From positions 434,001 to 498,000 of the forward strand of contig CAVTXA010000009.1 of assembly GCA_963738545.1 (NCBI GenBank): DNA of 64,000 nucleotides. The letters run 5' to 3'. Positions within the stretch are counted from its first letter, which is position 1, and every line of letters begins with the position of its first letter. Below the pieces are notes generated by a model. The model was given only the letters and a program-made list of their open reading frames with translations. It did no database searches and was not told the DNA's origin. Position numbers and translations under genes: made by a program. This DNA comes from Bog-756 sp963738545. GTDB lineage: Bacteria > Actinomycetota > Acidimicrobiia > Acidimicrobiales > RAAP-2. Of this stretch, positions 26,445 through 34,799 are shown piece by piece.

Positions 26445-27371
26445 TCAGGCGTCCCGGCGCACCAGCAGCCAGGCGCCCACGACCCCGAAGGCCACGGTGT
26501 AGAGGCCCAGCACGGCCGCGGCGGTCCAGGGGGCCATGAGCACCCCGGCGAAGTCGGTCTTGCGCGTGGTGACCACGATCATGGCCAGCCCCAGGTTCGA
26601 GGGCAGGTAGCGCTCGATGGGGTCGCTGAGGCTCGAGGGAAGGATCTGGACGATCAGGGGGAGCACCAACAGCAGCCCGACGTAGAGCGAGATGACCCCG
26701 GCGGTGTGCCGGAGGATGAAGCCGATGCCGAAGGCCAGGAGGGCGAGCAGGGTCAGGTAGATGCCACAGAGGAACACGGCCCTCAGCGCACCGGGGTCGG
26801 TGATGCTGACCACGGGGATGGTGGCGCTCTTGACCTGGGCGAGGATGGAGCTTCCGGCCGGGAGGGTCCGGCCGCCGTGGGCGGTGAGCACCACCTGGCC
26901 GACGAAGAAGGAGACGAACGCGGTGACCTCGGTGATGACGAAGACCACACCGGCGATCACGATGCCCTTGCCGTAGAGGACGGACATCCGGCGGGGGAGG
27001 GTGGCCAAGGTGGTGCGGACCGCCCCGGTGGCGTACTCGGAGGTCACGATCATGGCGCCCAGGACCCCGACGACGAACTGGGAGATGAACTCGCCGGTCT
27101 GCGAGAACCGCACCGGATCGAACTGGGCCCGGTCGACCAGGCCGAGGTGGGCCCAGCGTCCGGCCTCGATGTTGGACACGAGGGCGGAGAGCCCGACGCC
27201 GGCCACCACGATCACGGCGAGGGCCACCCAGGTGGACCGCACGGAGCGCAGCTTGGTCCATTCGGAGACCACGGACTGGGCCAGTCCGGCCCGACCGGAC
27301 CGGCTGGCGGTAGCCGGGACCGATGAGGACGCCGGCTCCGGGTGCGGGGGGGTGGTGGTGGTCGTGCTCAT
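26445..27371 (-). CDS. ABC-2 type transporter permease
   Basis: A 308-residue membrane subunit. A Thr/Pro-rich cytoplasmic N-terminus (about 28 residues) is followed by six hydrophobic helices. They include STWVALAVIVVAGVGLSALV, VVGVLGAMIVTSEYATGAVRTTLATLPRR, GIVIAGVVFVITEVTAFVSFFVG and VLGLYTVAFGVVGAWLLVRR at the end. The TSEYATGAVRTTLA segment is the usual ABC-2 permease signature of actinobacterial drug/antibiotic exporters. Its start overlaps the ATPase stop (ATGA), so the two are coupled. Substrate unknown. Confidence 0.93.
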   Translation of the reverse strand: MSTTTTTPPHPEPASSSVPATASRSGRAGLAQSVVSEWTKLRSVRSTWVALAVIVVAGVGLSALVSNIEAGRWAHLGLVDRAQFDPVRFSQTGEFISQFVVGVLGAMIVTSEYATGAVRTTLATLPRRMSVLYGKGIVIAGVVFVITEVTAFVSFFVGQVVLTAHGGRTLPAGSSILAQVKSATIPVVSITDPGALRAVFLCGIYLTLLALLAFGIGFILRHTAGVISLYVGLLLVLPLIVQILPSSLSDPIERYLPSNLGLAMIVVTTRKTDFAGVLMAPWTAAAVLGLYTVAFGVVGAWLLVRRDA

Positions 27372-28297
27372 GCCGACTCGGCCATGTCCGTGGAACCGTG
27401 GAAGTCGACGGCGTCCGACGTCAACTCCATGAAGACGTCTTCCAGGCTCGCCTGTTGCGGGCTCAGTTCGTGGAGGGGGATGTCCCCTGCGTGGGCCACA
27501 TCGCCGATCTCGGCTGGCGTGGCCCGCGTCACCAGCAGGCCGCCGTCGTCCCGCGGCTCGACCGAGGCGCCGGCCTCCACCAGCAGCCCGGCCAGACGGC
27601 CGGCGTCGGGGGACCGCACCAGCACGGTGGCCTCGGTGTTGGAGTCGATGAAGTCCTGCACGGTGGTATCGGCGATCAGACTGCCGCGCCCGATGACCAC
27701 CAGGTTGGTGGCGGTCAGGGCCATCTCGCTCATCAGGTGGCTGGAAACGAAGATGGTCCGGCCTTCGGCCGCCAGGGCTTTCAGCAGGTTCCGCACCCAG
27801 AGGATCCCCTCGGGATCGAGGCCATTGATCGGTTCGTCGAAGAGCAGCACGCCGGGATCGCCGAGGAGCGCCGAGGCGATGCCCAGGCGTTGGCTCATCC
27901 CGAGGGAGAACTTTCCCACCCGTCGTCCGGCCACCGCCGTCAGGCCGACTTGGTCGAGGACCTGATCGACGCGTCCCGCGGGAATGGCGTTGGACTGGGC
28001 CAGGCTGAGGAGGTGGTTCCGGGCGGACCGACCCGGATGGACGGCCTTGGCCTCGAGCAGGGCGCCCACCTCCCGCAACGGCCAGGGCAGATCGTGGTAC
28101 CGGCGGCCGCCGAGGGTGACCGACCCGGCGTCGGGCCGGTCGAGCCCCAGGATCATCCGCATGGTGGTGGACTTGCCCGAACCGTTGGGACCGAGGAAGC
28201 CGGTGACCAGTCCGGGCTGCACCTCGAAGGTGAGACCGTCCACCGCTCGCGTCCGTCCGTAGCTCTTGGACAGGCCCGCGGCCTCGATCACCGGCAC
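27368..28297 (-). CDS. ABC transporter ATP-binding protein (DrrA/CcmA type)
   Basis: ATPase subunit for the downstream ABC-2 permease. Walker A is GFLGPNGSGKSTTMRMI, the Q-loop region follows, the signature is KFSLGMSQRLGIASALLGDP, Walker B is GVLLFDEPINGLDPEG, and the H-loop is IFVSSHLMSEMALTA. About 85 extra C-terminal residues end in SLEDVFMELTSD, typical of the family. GTG 28297 is the first in-frame start before the domain, and no SD precedes it. A leaderless 8-codon reading frame (28288-28314) starts 17 nt upstream and runs through the start in another frame, so the true start or the local sequence deserves checking. The 309 aa fit the family. Confidence 0.92.
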   Translation of the reverse strand: MPVIEAAGLSKSYGRTRAVDGLTFEVQPGLVTGFLGPNGSGKSTTMRMILGLDRPDAGSVTLGGRRYHDLPWPLREVGALLEAKAVHPGRSARNHLLSLAQSNAIPAGRVDQVLDQVGLTAVAGRRVGKFSLGMSQRLGIASALLGDPGVLLFDEPINGLDPEGILWVRNLLKALAAEGRTIFVSSHLMSEMALTATNLVVIGRGSLIADTTVQDFIDSNTEATVLVRSPDAGRLAGLLVEAGASVEPRDDGGLLVTRATPAEIGDVAHAGDIPLHELSPQQASLEDVFMELTSDAVDFHGSTDMAESA

Positions 28298-28314
28298 GTC
28301 CGATGACAGGGCAT
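28288..28314 (-). CDS. Possible leaderless 8-codon upstream ORF overlapping the ABC ATPase start
   Basis: ATG 28314 is preceded at 6 nt by TACCGT and encodes MPCHRTCR, ending in a TGA inside the third and fourth codons of the ABC ATPase gene. It could be a translated leader that controls the ATPase start by termination and re-initiation. Alternatively, a single missing base could have split a slightly longer N-terminus from GTG 28297. Evidence is only the box spacing and frame position. Confidence 0.3.
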   Translation of the reverse strand: MPCHRTCR

Positions 28315-28320
28315 GACCCG

Positions 28321-28326
28321 ACGGTA
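28321..28326 (-). promoter_or_regulatory. -10 box upstream of the ABC exporter genes
   Basis: On the minus strand TACCGT lies 6 nt before ATG 28314. The same hexamer, at the same distance, precedes the LLM oxidoreductase start at 26416. It likely drives the ATPase and permease genes. Confidence 0.5.
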
Positions 28327-28382
28327 CCAGCGCGCCTCGGCCGGTCCTCCCGACCCCGGGAGCGGAGGACCGGGCGAAGGGC

Positions 28383-29618
28383 CTAGGTCGCCCGGACGGT
28401 GAGGGCGCGACCGTTGTCGCGCATGACCTGTCGGATCTCCTGCTCGTCGAAGTCGTGGCGCCGCAGGTCCAGGGCGAAGTCGGTGGGCTCGGCCAGGCCT
28501 TCGGCATGGGGCCAGTCCGAACCGAACAGGAGGCGGTCGATGCCCAGCACCTCCTTCAGCTGTCCCATGTCGTCCTCGTAGAAGGGCGCCACCCAGATGT
28601 GGCGACGGAACGTCTCGACCGGATCGGAGGCGAACGCCGAGGGCATCTGCCCGTAGGCCTTCTTGAACTTCTTGACCAGGGCCGGGACCCATTCGGCCCC
28701 GGCCTCGATACTGGCCACCCGGACGTTGGGGAACCGGTCGAAGAGGCCCTGGCAGACCAGCGCGGCCATGGTCTCGAACGGAGGCCGGTCGGAGCTGATG
28801 ACCGAGCGCAGTGGGGAGTGACGGAACGCCTCGAGGCTGCCGTAGGGCTCCCAGTCATTGATGTAACGGCCGTAGCCGGCATCGCCGGAATGGATGCCCA
28901 CCGTCACGCCGGACTCGTTGACCAGGCCCCAGAACCGGTCGAAGCGTCGGTCGGCCGGTGAGGTGAACCCTCCCGGGGTGTGGGCCGGACCGCCCTTGAT
29001 GCAGACGATCCGGGCGTCGGCGGCCAGGACCCGGGCCAACTCGTCGACCGCCGCCCCGGGGTCCACCAACGAGATCATGGGGGCGGCGAAGATGCGCTCG
29101 CGATAGGCGTAACCCCAGTCGTCCTCCAGCCAGCGGTTGAAGGCACTGAACGCGGCCACGCACGCCTCGGGGTCGGCGGCCAGGGCCTCTTCCATGCCCA
29201 CGCCGAGGGTCGGGAAGAGGAAGCATCCGTCGAGGCCCTGGGCGTCCATGACCGCCAGTCGGGCGTCGCGGTCGCGGTACTCCGGTCGGATCGGCTCCAA
29301 CTCGCCGAACAGGGCACGGATGTCCTGGTCGGCGGGATTGCGGCCCCGGAAGTACTCGTCCAGGCTGCCGGGCTTCGCCACCGGGTCGAAGGTGGGATTG
29401 GGAATGAACCGGTTGATCGTGCCGCCCACCAGCAGCCGCTGGCGCCCGTCGATCTGTGCCCACTGCATGGCCCGCTTGGCCATGGCCGGCTCGATATGGC
29501 GGGTGTAGGCGTCGGTGGCCTCGTAGTAGTGGTTGTCGGCATCGAAGGTGACGTAGTCCACCGCCCGGGTCCGCCCTCCTCCGGGTCCGGTCACTTCCTG
29601 GGTCGTCGCGGTGGTCAC
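28383..29618 (-). CDS. Amidohydrolase family protein (TIM-barrel metal-dependent hydrolase), longer paralogue
   Basis: A 411-residue amidohydrolase-2 type protein. The N-terminal strand motif is YVTFDADNHYYEATDAYTRHI, with D-x-D-x-H in place of the usual D-x-H-x-H. Other parts are GLDGCFLFPTLGVGMEEAL, IVCIKGGPAHTPGGF, VGIHSGDAGYG (metal His), ASIEAGAEWVPALVKKFKKAYG and LLFGSDWPHAEGLAEP (catalytic Asp). Relatives include decarboxylases of the ACMSD/LigY group. GTG 29618 begins 2 nt after the stop of the next amidohydrolase gene. Together they probably act on an aromatic or polyketide-like acid, which is inference. It has no signal peptide. Confidence 0.88.
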   Translation of the reverse strand: MTTATTQEVTGPGGGRTRAVDYVTFDADNHYYEATDAYTRHIEPAMAKRAMQWAQIDGRQRLLVGGTINRFIPNPTFDPVAKPGSLDEYFRGRNPADQDIRALFGELEPIRPEYRDRDARLAVMDAQGLDGCFLFPTLGVGMEEALAADPEACVAAFSAFNRWLEDDWGYAYRERIFAAPMISLVDPGAAVDELARVLAADARIVCIKGGPAHTPGGFTSPADRRFDRFWGLVNESGVTVGIHSGDAGYGRYINDWEPYGSLEAFRHSPLRSVISSDRPPFETMAALVCQGLFDRFPNVRVASIEAGAEWVPALVKKFKKAYGQMPSAFASDPVETFRRHIWVAPFYEDDMGQLKEVLGIDRLLFGSDWPHAEGLAEPTDFALDLRRHDFDEQEIRQVMRDNGRALTVRAT

Positions 29619-29620
29619 CG

Positions 29621-30496
29621 TCAGTCCAGTCCGAGGACCCGCAGGGCGTTGGTGCGGAGGAACTTGGGCCAGACCTCGTCTTTGAACCCGACGTCGGGGA
29701 GCTCGGTCATGACCCGCTCGATGGACAGGCCCATGGGGAAGTAGCCGGCGAAGATGATCTTGTCGGCCCCACGGGTGTTGGCGTAGTTGACGATGTCCTT
29801 CGGGTAGTACTTGGGGGCGAAGGCGCTCGTCGAGTAGTGCAGCCCCGGCCACTTGAGCATGAGCTTGACGGCCAGCTCGGTCCACGGTTCGCAGCCGTGC
29901 CGGGTCACGAAGACCAGATCGGGGAAGTCGAACATCACCTCATCGATGAGCTCCACGTGCTGGCACGCCGCCTTCAACCGGGGGCCGGGGATGCCGGCAC
30001 AGCAGAACACGGGGAGGCCCAGCTCCACGGCTTTGGCGTAGAGGGGGTACATCTTCTTGTCGTTGATCGGCACCTGGGGGAAGGTGCCGGCCGGGAACAC
30101 CCCGACGGCCCGTACCCCGTAGGTCTCGTACTCCTCGACGAGCTTCCGAATGCCCTGCATGCCTTCGTTGGGGTCGAAGGAGGACGAGGGGATGAACCGG
30201 TCGGGGTGGCGCTTCAGCGCCTCATCGCTGATCCCGGTGGGATCGCCCACACCGATCAGGCCCCGCTCGATGCCCCAGACGTCCATCTCCCGCAGCGTCA
30301 CCCCGACCGGATCGTCGGCCCCCTCGAGCGACTTCCCGGTGCCGTCCTTGAACATGTACTCCACGGGGAAGTCGAACTGCTCTTTGGACTCGGTGTCTTT
30401 GGTCTGCCGGGTGATGAACCGGTAGACCTCCTTCATGTCGGGATGAGGGAACCCCACCATGGTGTCGACCACCCCAATGTCTGTCGGCATTGCCAT
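29621..30496 (-). CDS. Amidohydrolase family protein, shorter paralogue
   Basis: A 291-residue amidohydrolase-2 type protein with the motifs IGVVDTMVGFPHPDM at the start, RFIPSSSFDPNEGMQGIRKLVEEYETYGVRAVGVFPAG, then LGLPVFCCAGIPGP and FVTRHGCEPWTELAVKLMLKWPGLHYSTSAF. The end reads KIIFAGYFPMGLSIERVM, where the catalytic Asp expected in the GSDxP position appears as Gly-Tyr. With D-T-M at the first metal site, it may be inactive or metal-poor and could serve as a partner of the longer paralogue. GGAGGAAGAGG precedes ATG 30496 at a suitable distance. It is first in the two-gene unit. Confidence 0.85.
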   Translation of the reverse strand: MAMPTDIGVVDTMVGFPHPDMKEVYRFITRQTKDTESKEQFDFPVEYMFKDGTGKSLEGADDPVGVTLREMDVWGIERGLIGVGDPTGISDEALKRHPDRFIPSSSFDPNEGMQGIRKLVEEYETYGVRAVGVFPAGTFPQVPINDKKMYPLYAKAVELGLPVFCCAGIPGPRLKAACQHVELIDEVMFDFPDLVFVTRHGCEPWTELAVKLMLKWPGLHYSTSAFAPKYYPKDIVNYANTRGADKIIFAGYFPMGLSIERVMTELPDVGFKDEVWPKFLRTNALRVLGLD

Positions 30497-30571
30497 CGGT
30501 GCCTCTTCCTCCCCCGGGCCGGCCCGAGCTGCTCGGGGTCGACATGATGCCGACGGCCCTGTCCACCGGGG

Positions 30572-30577
30572 ATAGTA
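30572..30577 (-). promoter_or_regulatory. -10 box for the amidohydrolase pair
   Basis: TACTAT on the minus strand lies 75 bp upstream of ATG 30496, in the 243-bp gap between divergent genes. The -35 is not clear. The remainder of the leader contains a good SD just before the ATG. Confidence 0.4.
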
Positions 30578-30725
30578 GAGCGCGTGGTCGACCCTCGGGG
30601 ACGGTGCTCCCGGGTTCCCTTCGCTCCGCTGACCGGTGTCGGTTCACTGGGCCTACCGCGGCTCCCGCCCGCGGTCGGCCTCGGGGGCGGGTCTCTCCGG
30701 TGCCCCAGGTCTCGGGCATCCTGCC

Positions 30726-30731
30726 TAGGGT
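30726..30731 (+). promoter_or_regulatory. -10 box for a leaderless SDR transcript
   Basis: TAGGGT ends 8 nt before the SDR ATG at 30740, which has no SD. The arrangement is the same as at other leaderless candidates here. Confidence 0.45.
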
Positions 30732-30739
30732 TGGCGGCC

Positions 30740-31519
30740 ATGGAACTTCGACTGGACGGCAAAACGGCGCTGATCACCGGGGCGTCGCGAGGAATCGGGC
30801 AGGCCATAGCGGCATCGTTCGCCGAGGCCGGGGCGTCGGTGATGCTCTCCTCCCGCAAGGCCGACGCCCTGAGCCAGGCCAAGGCCGCCATCGACGGGGT
30901 GGCGGGGGACCGGGCCGGCGACGTGGCCTGGCACGTGGCCAACGCCGGGGATCCCGAGCAGGCCGAGGCGTGCGTAGCGGCGACCGTGGAGCGCTTCGGT
31001 TCGGTCGACATCCTGGTCAACAACGCCGCTACCAACCCTTACTACGGACCGATCATCGAGATCGACACGGCCCGGGCGGACAAGACCGTGAGGGTCAACC
31101 AGAGCGGCTATCTCGAGTGGGTCCAGGCAGCGTGGCGGGCCGGCATGTCCGAGCGGGGCGGGGTGGTCCTCAACCTGGCGTCCATCGGCGGCCTCACCGT
31201 GGAGGGGGGCATCGGCTGGTACAACGTGACCAAGGCGGCGGTCATCCATCTGACGAGTCAGTTGGCTGGGGAGGTGGGGCCCAGGGTGCGGGTCAATGCG
31301 CTGGCTCCCGGACTGGTCAAGACGGAGTTCGCCCGGGCCCTGTGGGAGTCGGCCGAGGACGCCATCGCCGATCGGATGCCGTTGCGGCGTCTGGGTGAGG
31401 CCGAGGACATCGCCAACGCCGCACTGTTCTTGTGCTCAGACGCGGCGTCGTGGATCACCGGCCATACCCTCGTCATCGACGGTGGGGCCATGTGCATCGC
31501 CAGTGGTGGGCTCTCGTAG
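30740..31519 (+). CDS. Short-chain dehydrogenase/reductase (SDR)
   Basis: A 259-residue classical SDR. The cofactor motif is ALITGASRGIGQAIA (TGxxxGxG). Other parts are VDILVNNAATNP (NNAG-like), the catalytic Ser in VVLNLASIGG, Tyr and Lys in GGIGWYNVTKAAVIHL, and VNALAPGLVKTEFA after the active site. The lack of an acidic residue straight after the second strand (LSSRKAD) suggests NADP(H) preference. ATG 30740 follows a TANNNT box. It is divergent from the amidohydrolases and convergent with menE. Possible substrates are 3-oxoacyl thioesters or hydroxy compounds; none can be assigned. Confidence 0.93.
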   Translation: MELRLDGKTALITGASRGIGQAIAASFAEAGASVMLSSRKADALSQAKAAIDGVAGDRAGDVAWHVANAGDPEQAEACVAATVERFGSVDILVNNAATNPYYGPIIEIDTARADKTVRVNQSGYLEWVQAAWRAGMSERGGVVLNLASIGGLTVEGGIGWYNVTKAAVIHLTSQLAGEVGPRVRVNALAPGLVKTEFARALWESAEDAIADRMPLRRLGEAEDIANAALFLCSDAASWITGHTLVIDGGAMCIASGGLS

Positions 31520-31523
31520 GTGA

Positions 31524-31540
31524 CCGACGGCCCTCGTCGG
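31524..31540. terminator. Hairpin between convergent SDR and menE genes
   Basis: CCGACG pairs with CGTCGG around GCCCT, 4 nt after the SDR stop. The menE stop lies 38 nt away on the other strand, so it may terminate both. Confidence 0.45.
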
Positions 31541-31577
31541 GCGCCCGGCCGGGGCCGGTCCCGCCGACGGCCCGGAT

Positions 31578-32705
31578 TCAGCTCAGTTCGCTCCGCCTGA
31601 CCTTGCCGCTGGCCGTGCGGGGGAGCGTGGCGACCACGATCAGCTGACGGGGGGCGTCCCAGGGCGAGAGCTCGTCGGCCACCAGCTCCCTCAGCTCCTC
31701 GAGACCCGGCGGTCGTTCCCGGTCGACGGGCACGACCCAGGCCACCACCCGCTCACCCCACTCGGGGTCCTTCCGTTTCCAGACAGCCACCTGATCGATG
31801 GCGGGGTGCCTGGCGAGGACCCGCTCGACGGGTGCCGGCCATACCTTCTCCCCCCCGCTCACGATCACCTCGGCGATCCGACCGAAGACCACGAGTGAAC
31901 CGTCCGGCTCCACCCGACCCGAGTCGCCAGTGGGGAGCCAGCCGCCCTCGAGCTTCGGATCGGTCCCGTCGCGGTAGCACCGGAGCACCATGGGGCCGCG
32001 GACGAGAACCTCGCCGCTTTGGCCGGTACGTCCGTCCCCGATGCGCAGATCCACCCCATCGAGGGCGACGCCGTCGTAGACGATCCCTGAGCCGGTCTCG
32101 GTCATGCCGTAGGTGGTGATGACGTTGTCGGGCAGCGTGTCAGGCGGTGCGGCGCCACCGAGCAGTACCGCCCGGTAACCGCTGGTGTCGGTCCTTCGAA
32201 GGGCCGTGGCCACCAACGAGATCAGGGTGGCGCCCCCGACGACCAAGCGCTCCACGGTGTCGCTGTCGAACTCGGGGAGCACGGAGCAGGGGGTGCCGGT
32301 GACGAGGGACCGGGTCACCACCGAGAGCCCACCGATGTGGGCCAGGGGAAGGCAGGCCACCCAGTGGTCGGTGCCCGGGTCGACGCCGAGGCGGGTCGAA
32401 CTGGCCCGGGCCGAGGCGATGACGGCGCCGTGGTCCAAGACGACGCCCTTGGCCCGGCCGGTGGTACCACTGGTGGCCACCACCAGTGCGTCCCCGGGCT
32501 CGGTGGGACGTCCGTTGGGACGGGGGTGCCGCCCACCGGCGTCGACCACGATCGTGGGACGGAGCTCGTCGACCAGGCGGGTGACGGCGGGGAGGGGGAG
32601 ACGGGGGTCGATGGGGAGGACGGCATCGCCGGCCTCCCAGGCCGCTTCCAGCGCCTCGACGAAGCCCCGACCGCCCGGCAGGTCGAGCGCTACCAGCTCC
32701 GGCAT
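31578..32705 (-). CDS. menE: o-Succinylbenzoate-CoA ligase
   Basis: Adenylate-forming ligase that activates o-succinylbenzoate with CoA in menaquinone synthesis. Motifs are VVATSGTTGRAKGVVLDHGA (P-loop), TYGMTETGSGIVYDG, WLPTGDSGRVEPDGSLVVFGRIAEVIVSGGEKVWPAPVE and LPRTASGKVRRSEL with the C-terminal catalytic Lys. It has 375 aa, shorter than usual acyl-CoA ligases, as in actinobacterial MenE. ATG 32705 is preceded at 6 nt by TAGGCT. It is divergent from menB across 80 bp. The setting among menB, menA, menH and menD makes the assignment firm. Confidence 0.95.
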   Translation of the reverse strand: MPELVALDLPGGRGFVEALEAAWEAGDAVLPIDPRLPLPAVTRLVDELRPTIVVDAGGRHPRPNGRPTEPGDALVVATSGTTGRAKGVVLDHGAVIASARASSTRLGVDPGTDHWVACLPLAHIGGLSVVTRSLVTGTPCSVLPEFDSDTVERLVVGGATLISLVATALRRTDTSGYRAVLLGGAAPPDTLPDNVITTYGMTETGSGIVYDGVALDGVDLRIGDGRTGQSGEVLVRGPMVLRCYRDGTDPKLEGGWLPTGDSGRVEPDGSLVVFGRIAEVIVSGGEKVWPAPVERVLARHPAIDQVAVWKRKDPEWGERVVAWVVPVDRERPPGLEELRELVADELSPWDAPRQLIVVATLPRTASGKVRRSELS

Positions 32706-32711
32706 GGGACT

Positions 32712-32717
32712 AGCCTA
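32712..32717 (-). promoter_or_regulatory. -10 box for a leaderless menE transcript
   Basis: On the minus strand TAGGCT is followed by 6 nt and the menE ATG at 32705. The box is also palindromic-like (AGCCTA on the other strand), between divergent menE and menB. Confidence 0.5.
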
Positions 32718-32784
32718 GGCGACCGTACGAGTGGTGACTCTAGGAGTGAATGGTCGAATGGTTGCATCCGAACCGGAGGAGCAC

Positions 32785-33699
32785 GTGACACCGGCGGCCG
32801 AGGGCCCCGTCGAGACGGTGATCACCGGTCCTCCACTCGACCCGGTCGACCGGTTCCGCGGACTGCCCCTGCCCGCCTGGGAGCGCCGGGGCGACTACCG
32901 GGACATCACCTTCGACGTGGCCGAGGGGATGGCCAAGCTGACCATCGCCCGTCCCGAGGTCCGCAACGCCTTCCGGCCCCAGACCCTGTTCGAGCTGGCC
33001 GATGCCTTCAATGTGGCCCGTGACGATCCGTCGGTCGGCGTGGTCATCCTGACCGGCCAGGGCCCGGACGCCTTCTGTTCCGGCGGTGACCAGAAGATCC
33101 GCGGCGACGACGGCTACCTGGGCGACGATGCGGTGGCCGAACGGGGCATCGGTCGCCTCAACGTGCTGGATCTCCAGATCCAGATCCGGCGACTGCCCAA
33201 ACCGGTGGTGGCCATGGTGGCCGGCTACGCCATCGGCGGGGGCCACATCCTCCACCTGGTCTGCGACCTGTCCATTGCCGCCGACAACGCCCGGTTCGGC
33301 CAGACGGGCCCGAAGGTGGGCAGCTTCGACGGTGGCTACGGGGCCAGCCTGCTGGCCCGCACCATCGGACTGAAGCGGGCCAAGGAGGTGTGGTTCCTCT
33401 GTCGGCAGTACGACGCAGCCACCGCACTGGATTGGGGGCTGGTCAACGAGGTGGTGCCCTTGGCCGAATTGGAGCACGAGACCGTGGCCTGGTGCCGTCA
33501 GATGCTCTCGCTCTCGCCTCTGGCCTTGCGGATGCTGAAGGGTGGGCTGCACGCCGCCGACGACGGGTTGGCCGGATTGCAGCAGTTCGCCGGGGACGCC
33601 ACCATGCTCTTCTACATGAGCGAGGAGGGGCAGGAGGGACGCAACGCCTTCCAAGAGCACCGCCCGCCGGACTTCGGTCGCTTCCCGCGCCGCCCGTGA
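32785..33699 (+). CDS. menB: 1,4-Dihydroxy-2-naphthoyl-CoA synthase
   Basis: Crotonase-fold enzyme that cyclises o-succinylbenzoyl-CoA. Oxyanion and substrate residues appear in GPDAFCSGGDQKIRGDDGYLGD, VAMVAGYAIGGGHILHLVCDLSIAADNARFGQTGPKVGSFDGGYGA and LCRQYDAATALDWGLVNEVVP. The end NAFQEHRPPDFGRFPR is typical. It has 304 aa. GTG 32785 is chosen because GGAGGA ends 4 nt upstream; ATG 32758 and GTG 32731 are possible longer starts. It is followed 29 bp later by menA on the same strand. Confidence 0.96.
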   Translation: MTPAAEGPVETVITGPPLDPVDRFRGLPLPAWERRGDYRDITFDVAEGMAKLTIARPEVRNAFRPQTLFELADAFNVARDDPSVGVVILTGQGPDAFCSGGDQKIRGDDGYLGDDAVAERGIGRLNVLDLQIQIRRLPKPVVAMVAGYAIGGGHILHLVCDLSIAADNARFGQTGPKVGSFDGGYGASLLARTIGLKRAKEVWFLCRQYDAATALDWGLVNEVVPLAELEHETVAWCRQMLSLSPLALRMLKGGLHAADDGLAGLQQFAGDATMLFYMSEEGQEGRNAFQEHRPPDFGRFPRRP

Positions 33700-33727
33700 G
33701 CCGGGGTCCGGTCGGCCGGCTGCCGAC

Positions 33728-34786
33728 GTGACGACGGAGGGCACCGCGGGTGCCGCCTCCGCCAATCCGGTGGCGCCGGGCCCGGTCAAGCGGTGGGTGC
33801 TCGGAGCCCGACCGCGGACGCTGCCCGCCGCCGTGGTGCCCGTCCTCGTGGGCACGGCCGCCGCCCATCCCTGGAGCCACCACGTGGGCTCGGTGACCGT
33901 GGGTCACGGCGACAACCGGTTCGTCTTCGTGGTCGCACCGCCCGAGGGACTCCAGATCAATGCCTGGTGGTGCGCCCTGGGCGCCCTGGTGGTGGCGCTG
34001 GCCATCCAGATCGGCACCAACTACGCCAACGACTACTCGGACGGCATCCGGGGAACCGACGACGTCCGGGTGGGCCCGGTGCGGCTGGTGGCCTCCGGCC
34101 TGGCGACGCCGGCGGCGGTGCGACGGGCGGCGCTGGCGTGCTTCGGGCTGGCCGCCGTGGTCGGCCTGGGTCTGGCCTGGGCGACCTCGTGGTGGATCCT
34201 GCTCGTGGGAGGGGCCTGTCTGCTGGCGGGCTGGTTCTACACGGGCGGCCCCCGGCCCTACGGCTACGCCGGCTTCGGTGAGCTGTTCGTATTCGTCTTC
34301 TTCGGCCTGGTGGCCACCGTGGGGACGTTTTACGTGCAGACCCTGCAGCTCGGGGTGACCGTGGTGTGGTTTGCCGCCGCCGCGGTCGGCCTGGTGGCGA
34401 CGGCCCTCTTGTTGGCCAACAACCTCCGTGACATCGGGACCGACACCCTCAGTGGGAAGCGCACGCTGGCGGTCCGTCTCGGTCGGAGCCGTTGCGGCTG
34501 GCTCTATGTCGCCTGTGTCGTCCTCCCCTTCGCGGGGGTGCTGGTCTGGGGCCTGCTCTCGGTCACCGGAGCCGTCGGATCGGCCCGGCCGGGCATCGCC
34601 TTCCTGCCGCTCGCGGCCCTGCCGCTCGTGGCCGGGCCCGTACGCCTCGTACGCAGCGATGCCGACGGGCGGGCCCTCCTGCCGGTACTGGCCGCCACCG
34701 GCCGACTCCAGCTGGCGTTCGGTGTCGTGCTGTCGATCGCCCTGTGGCTGTGGATTCCACTCTGGATTCCCTCGGTGTCCGGGTGA
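33728..34786 (+). CDS. menA: 1,4-Dihydroxy-2-naphthoate polyprenyltransferase
   Basis: UbiA-superfamily membrane enzyme that prenylates DHNA to demethylmenaquinone. The polyprenyl-diphosphate/Mg2+ motif is NYANDYSDGIRGTDD and the second Asp-rich motif is LANNLRDIGTDTLSGKRTLA. Eight or nine hydrophobic helices follow the WVLGARPRTLPAAVVPVLVG start. It has 352 aa, longer than usual because of a loop of about 35 residues (HPWSHHVGSVTVGHGDNRFVF) between the first and second helices. GTG 33728 is the only start close to the first helix. It ends 14 bp before the opposing menH stop. Confidence 0.95.
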   Translation: MTTEGTAGAASANPVAPGPVKRWVLGARPRTLPAAVVPVLVGTAAAHPWSHHVGSVTVGHGDNRFVFVVAPPEGLQINAWWCALGALVVALAIQIGTNYANDYSDGIRGTDDVRVGPVRLVASGLATPAAVRRAALACFGLAAVVGLGLAWATSWWILLVGGACLLAGWFYTGGPRPYGYAGFGELFVFVFFGLVATVGTFYVQTLQLGVTVVWFAAAAVGLVATALLLANNLRDIGTDTLSGKRTLAVRLGRSRCGWLYVACVVLPFAGVLVWGLLSVTGAVGSARPGIAFLPLAALPLVAGPVRLVRSDADGRALLPVLAATGRLQLAFGVVLSIALWLWIPLWIPSVSG

Positions 34787-34799
34787 GTCCGGGCCGGAC

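Noticed and set aside
24074..26539. An 821-codon plus-strand open frame
   Set aside because: It is antisense to the FAD oxidase and LLM oxidoreductase; it has no motif and is Gly/His/Asp rich.
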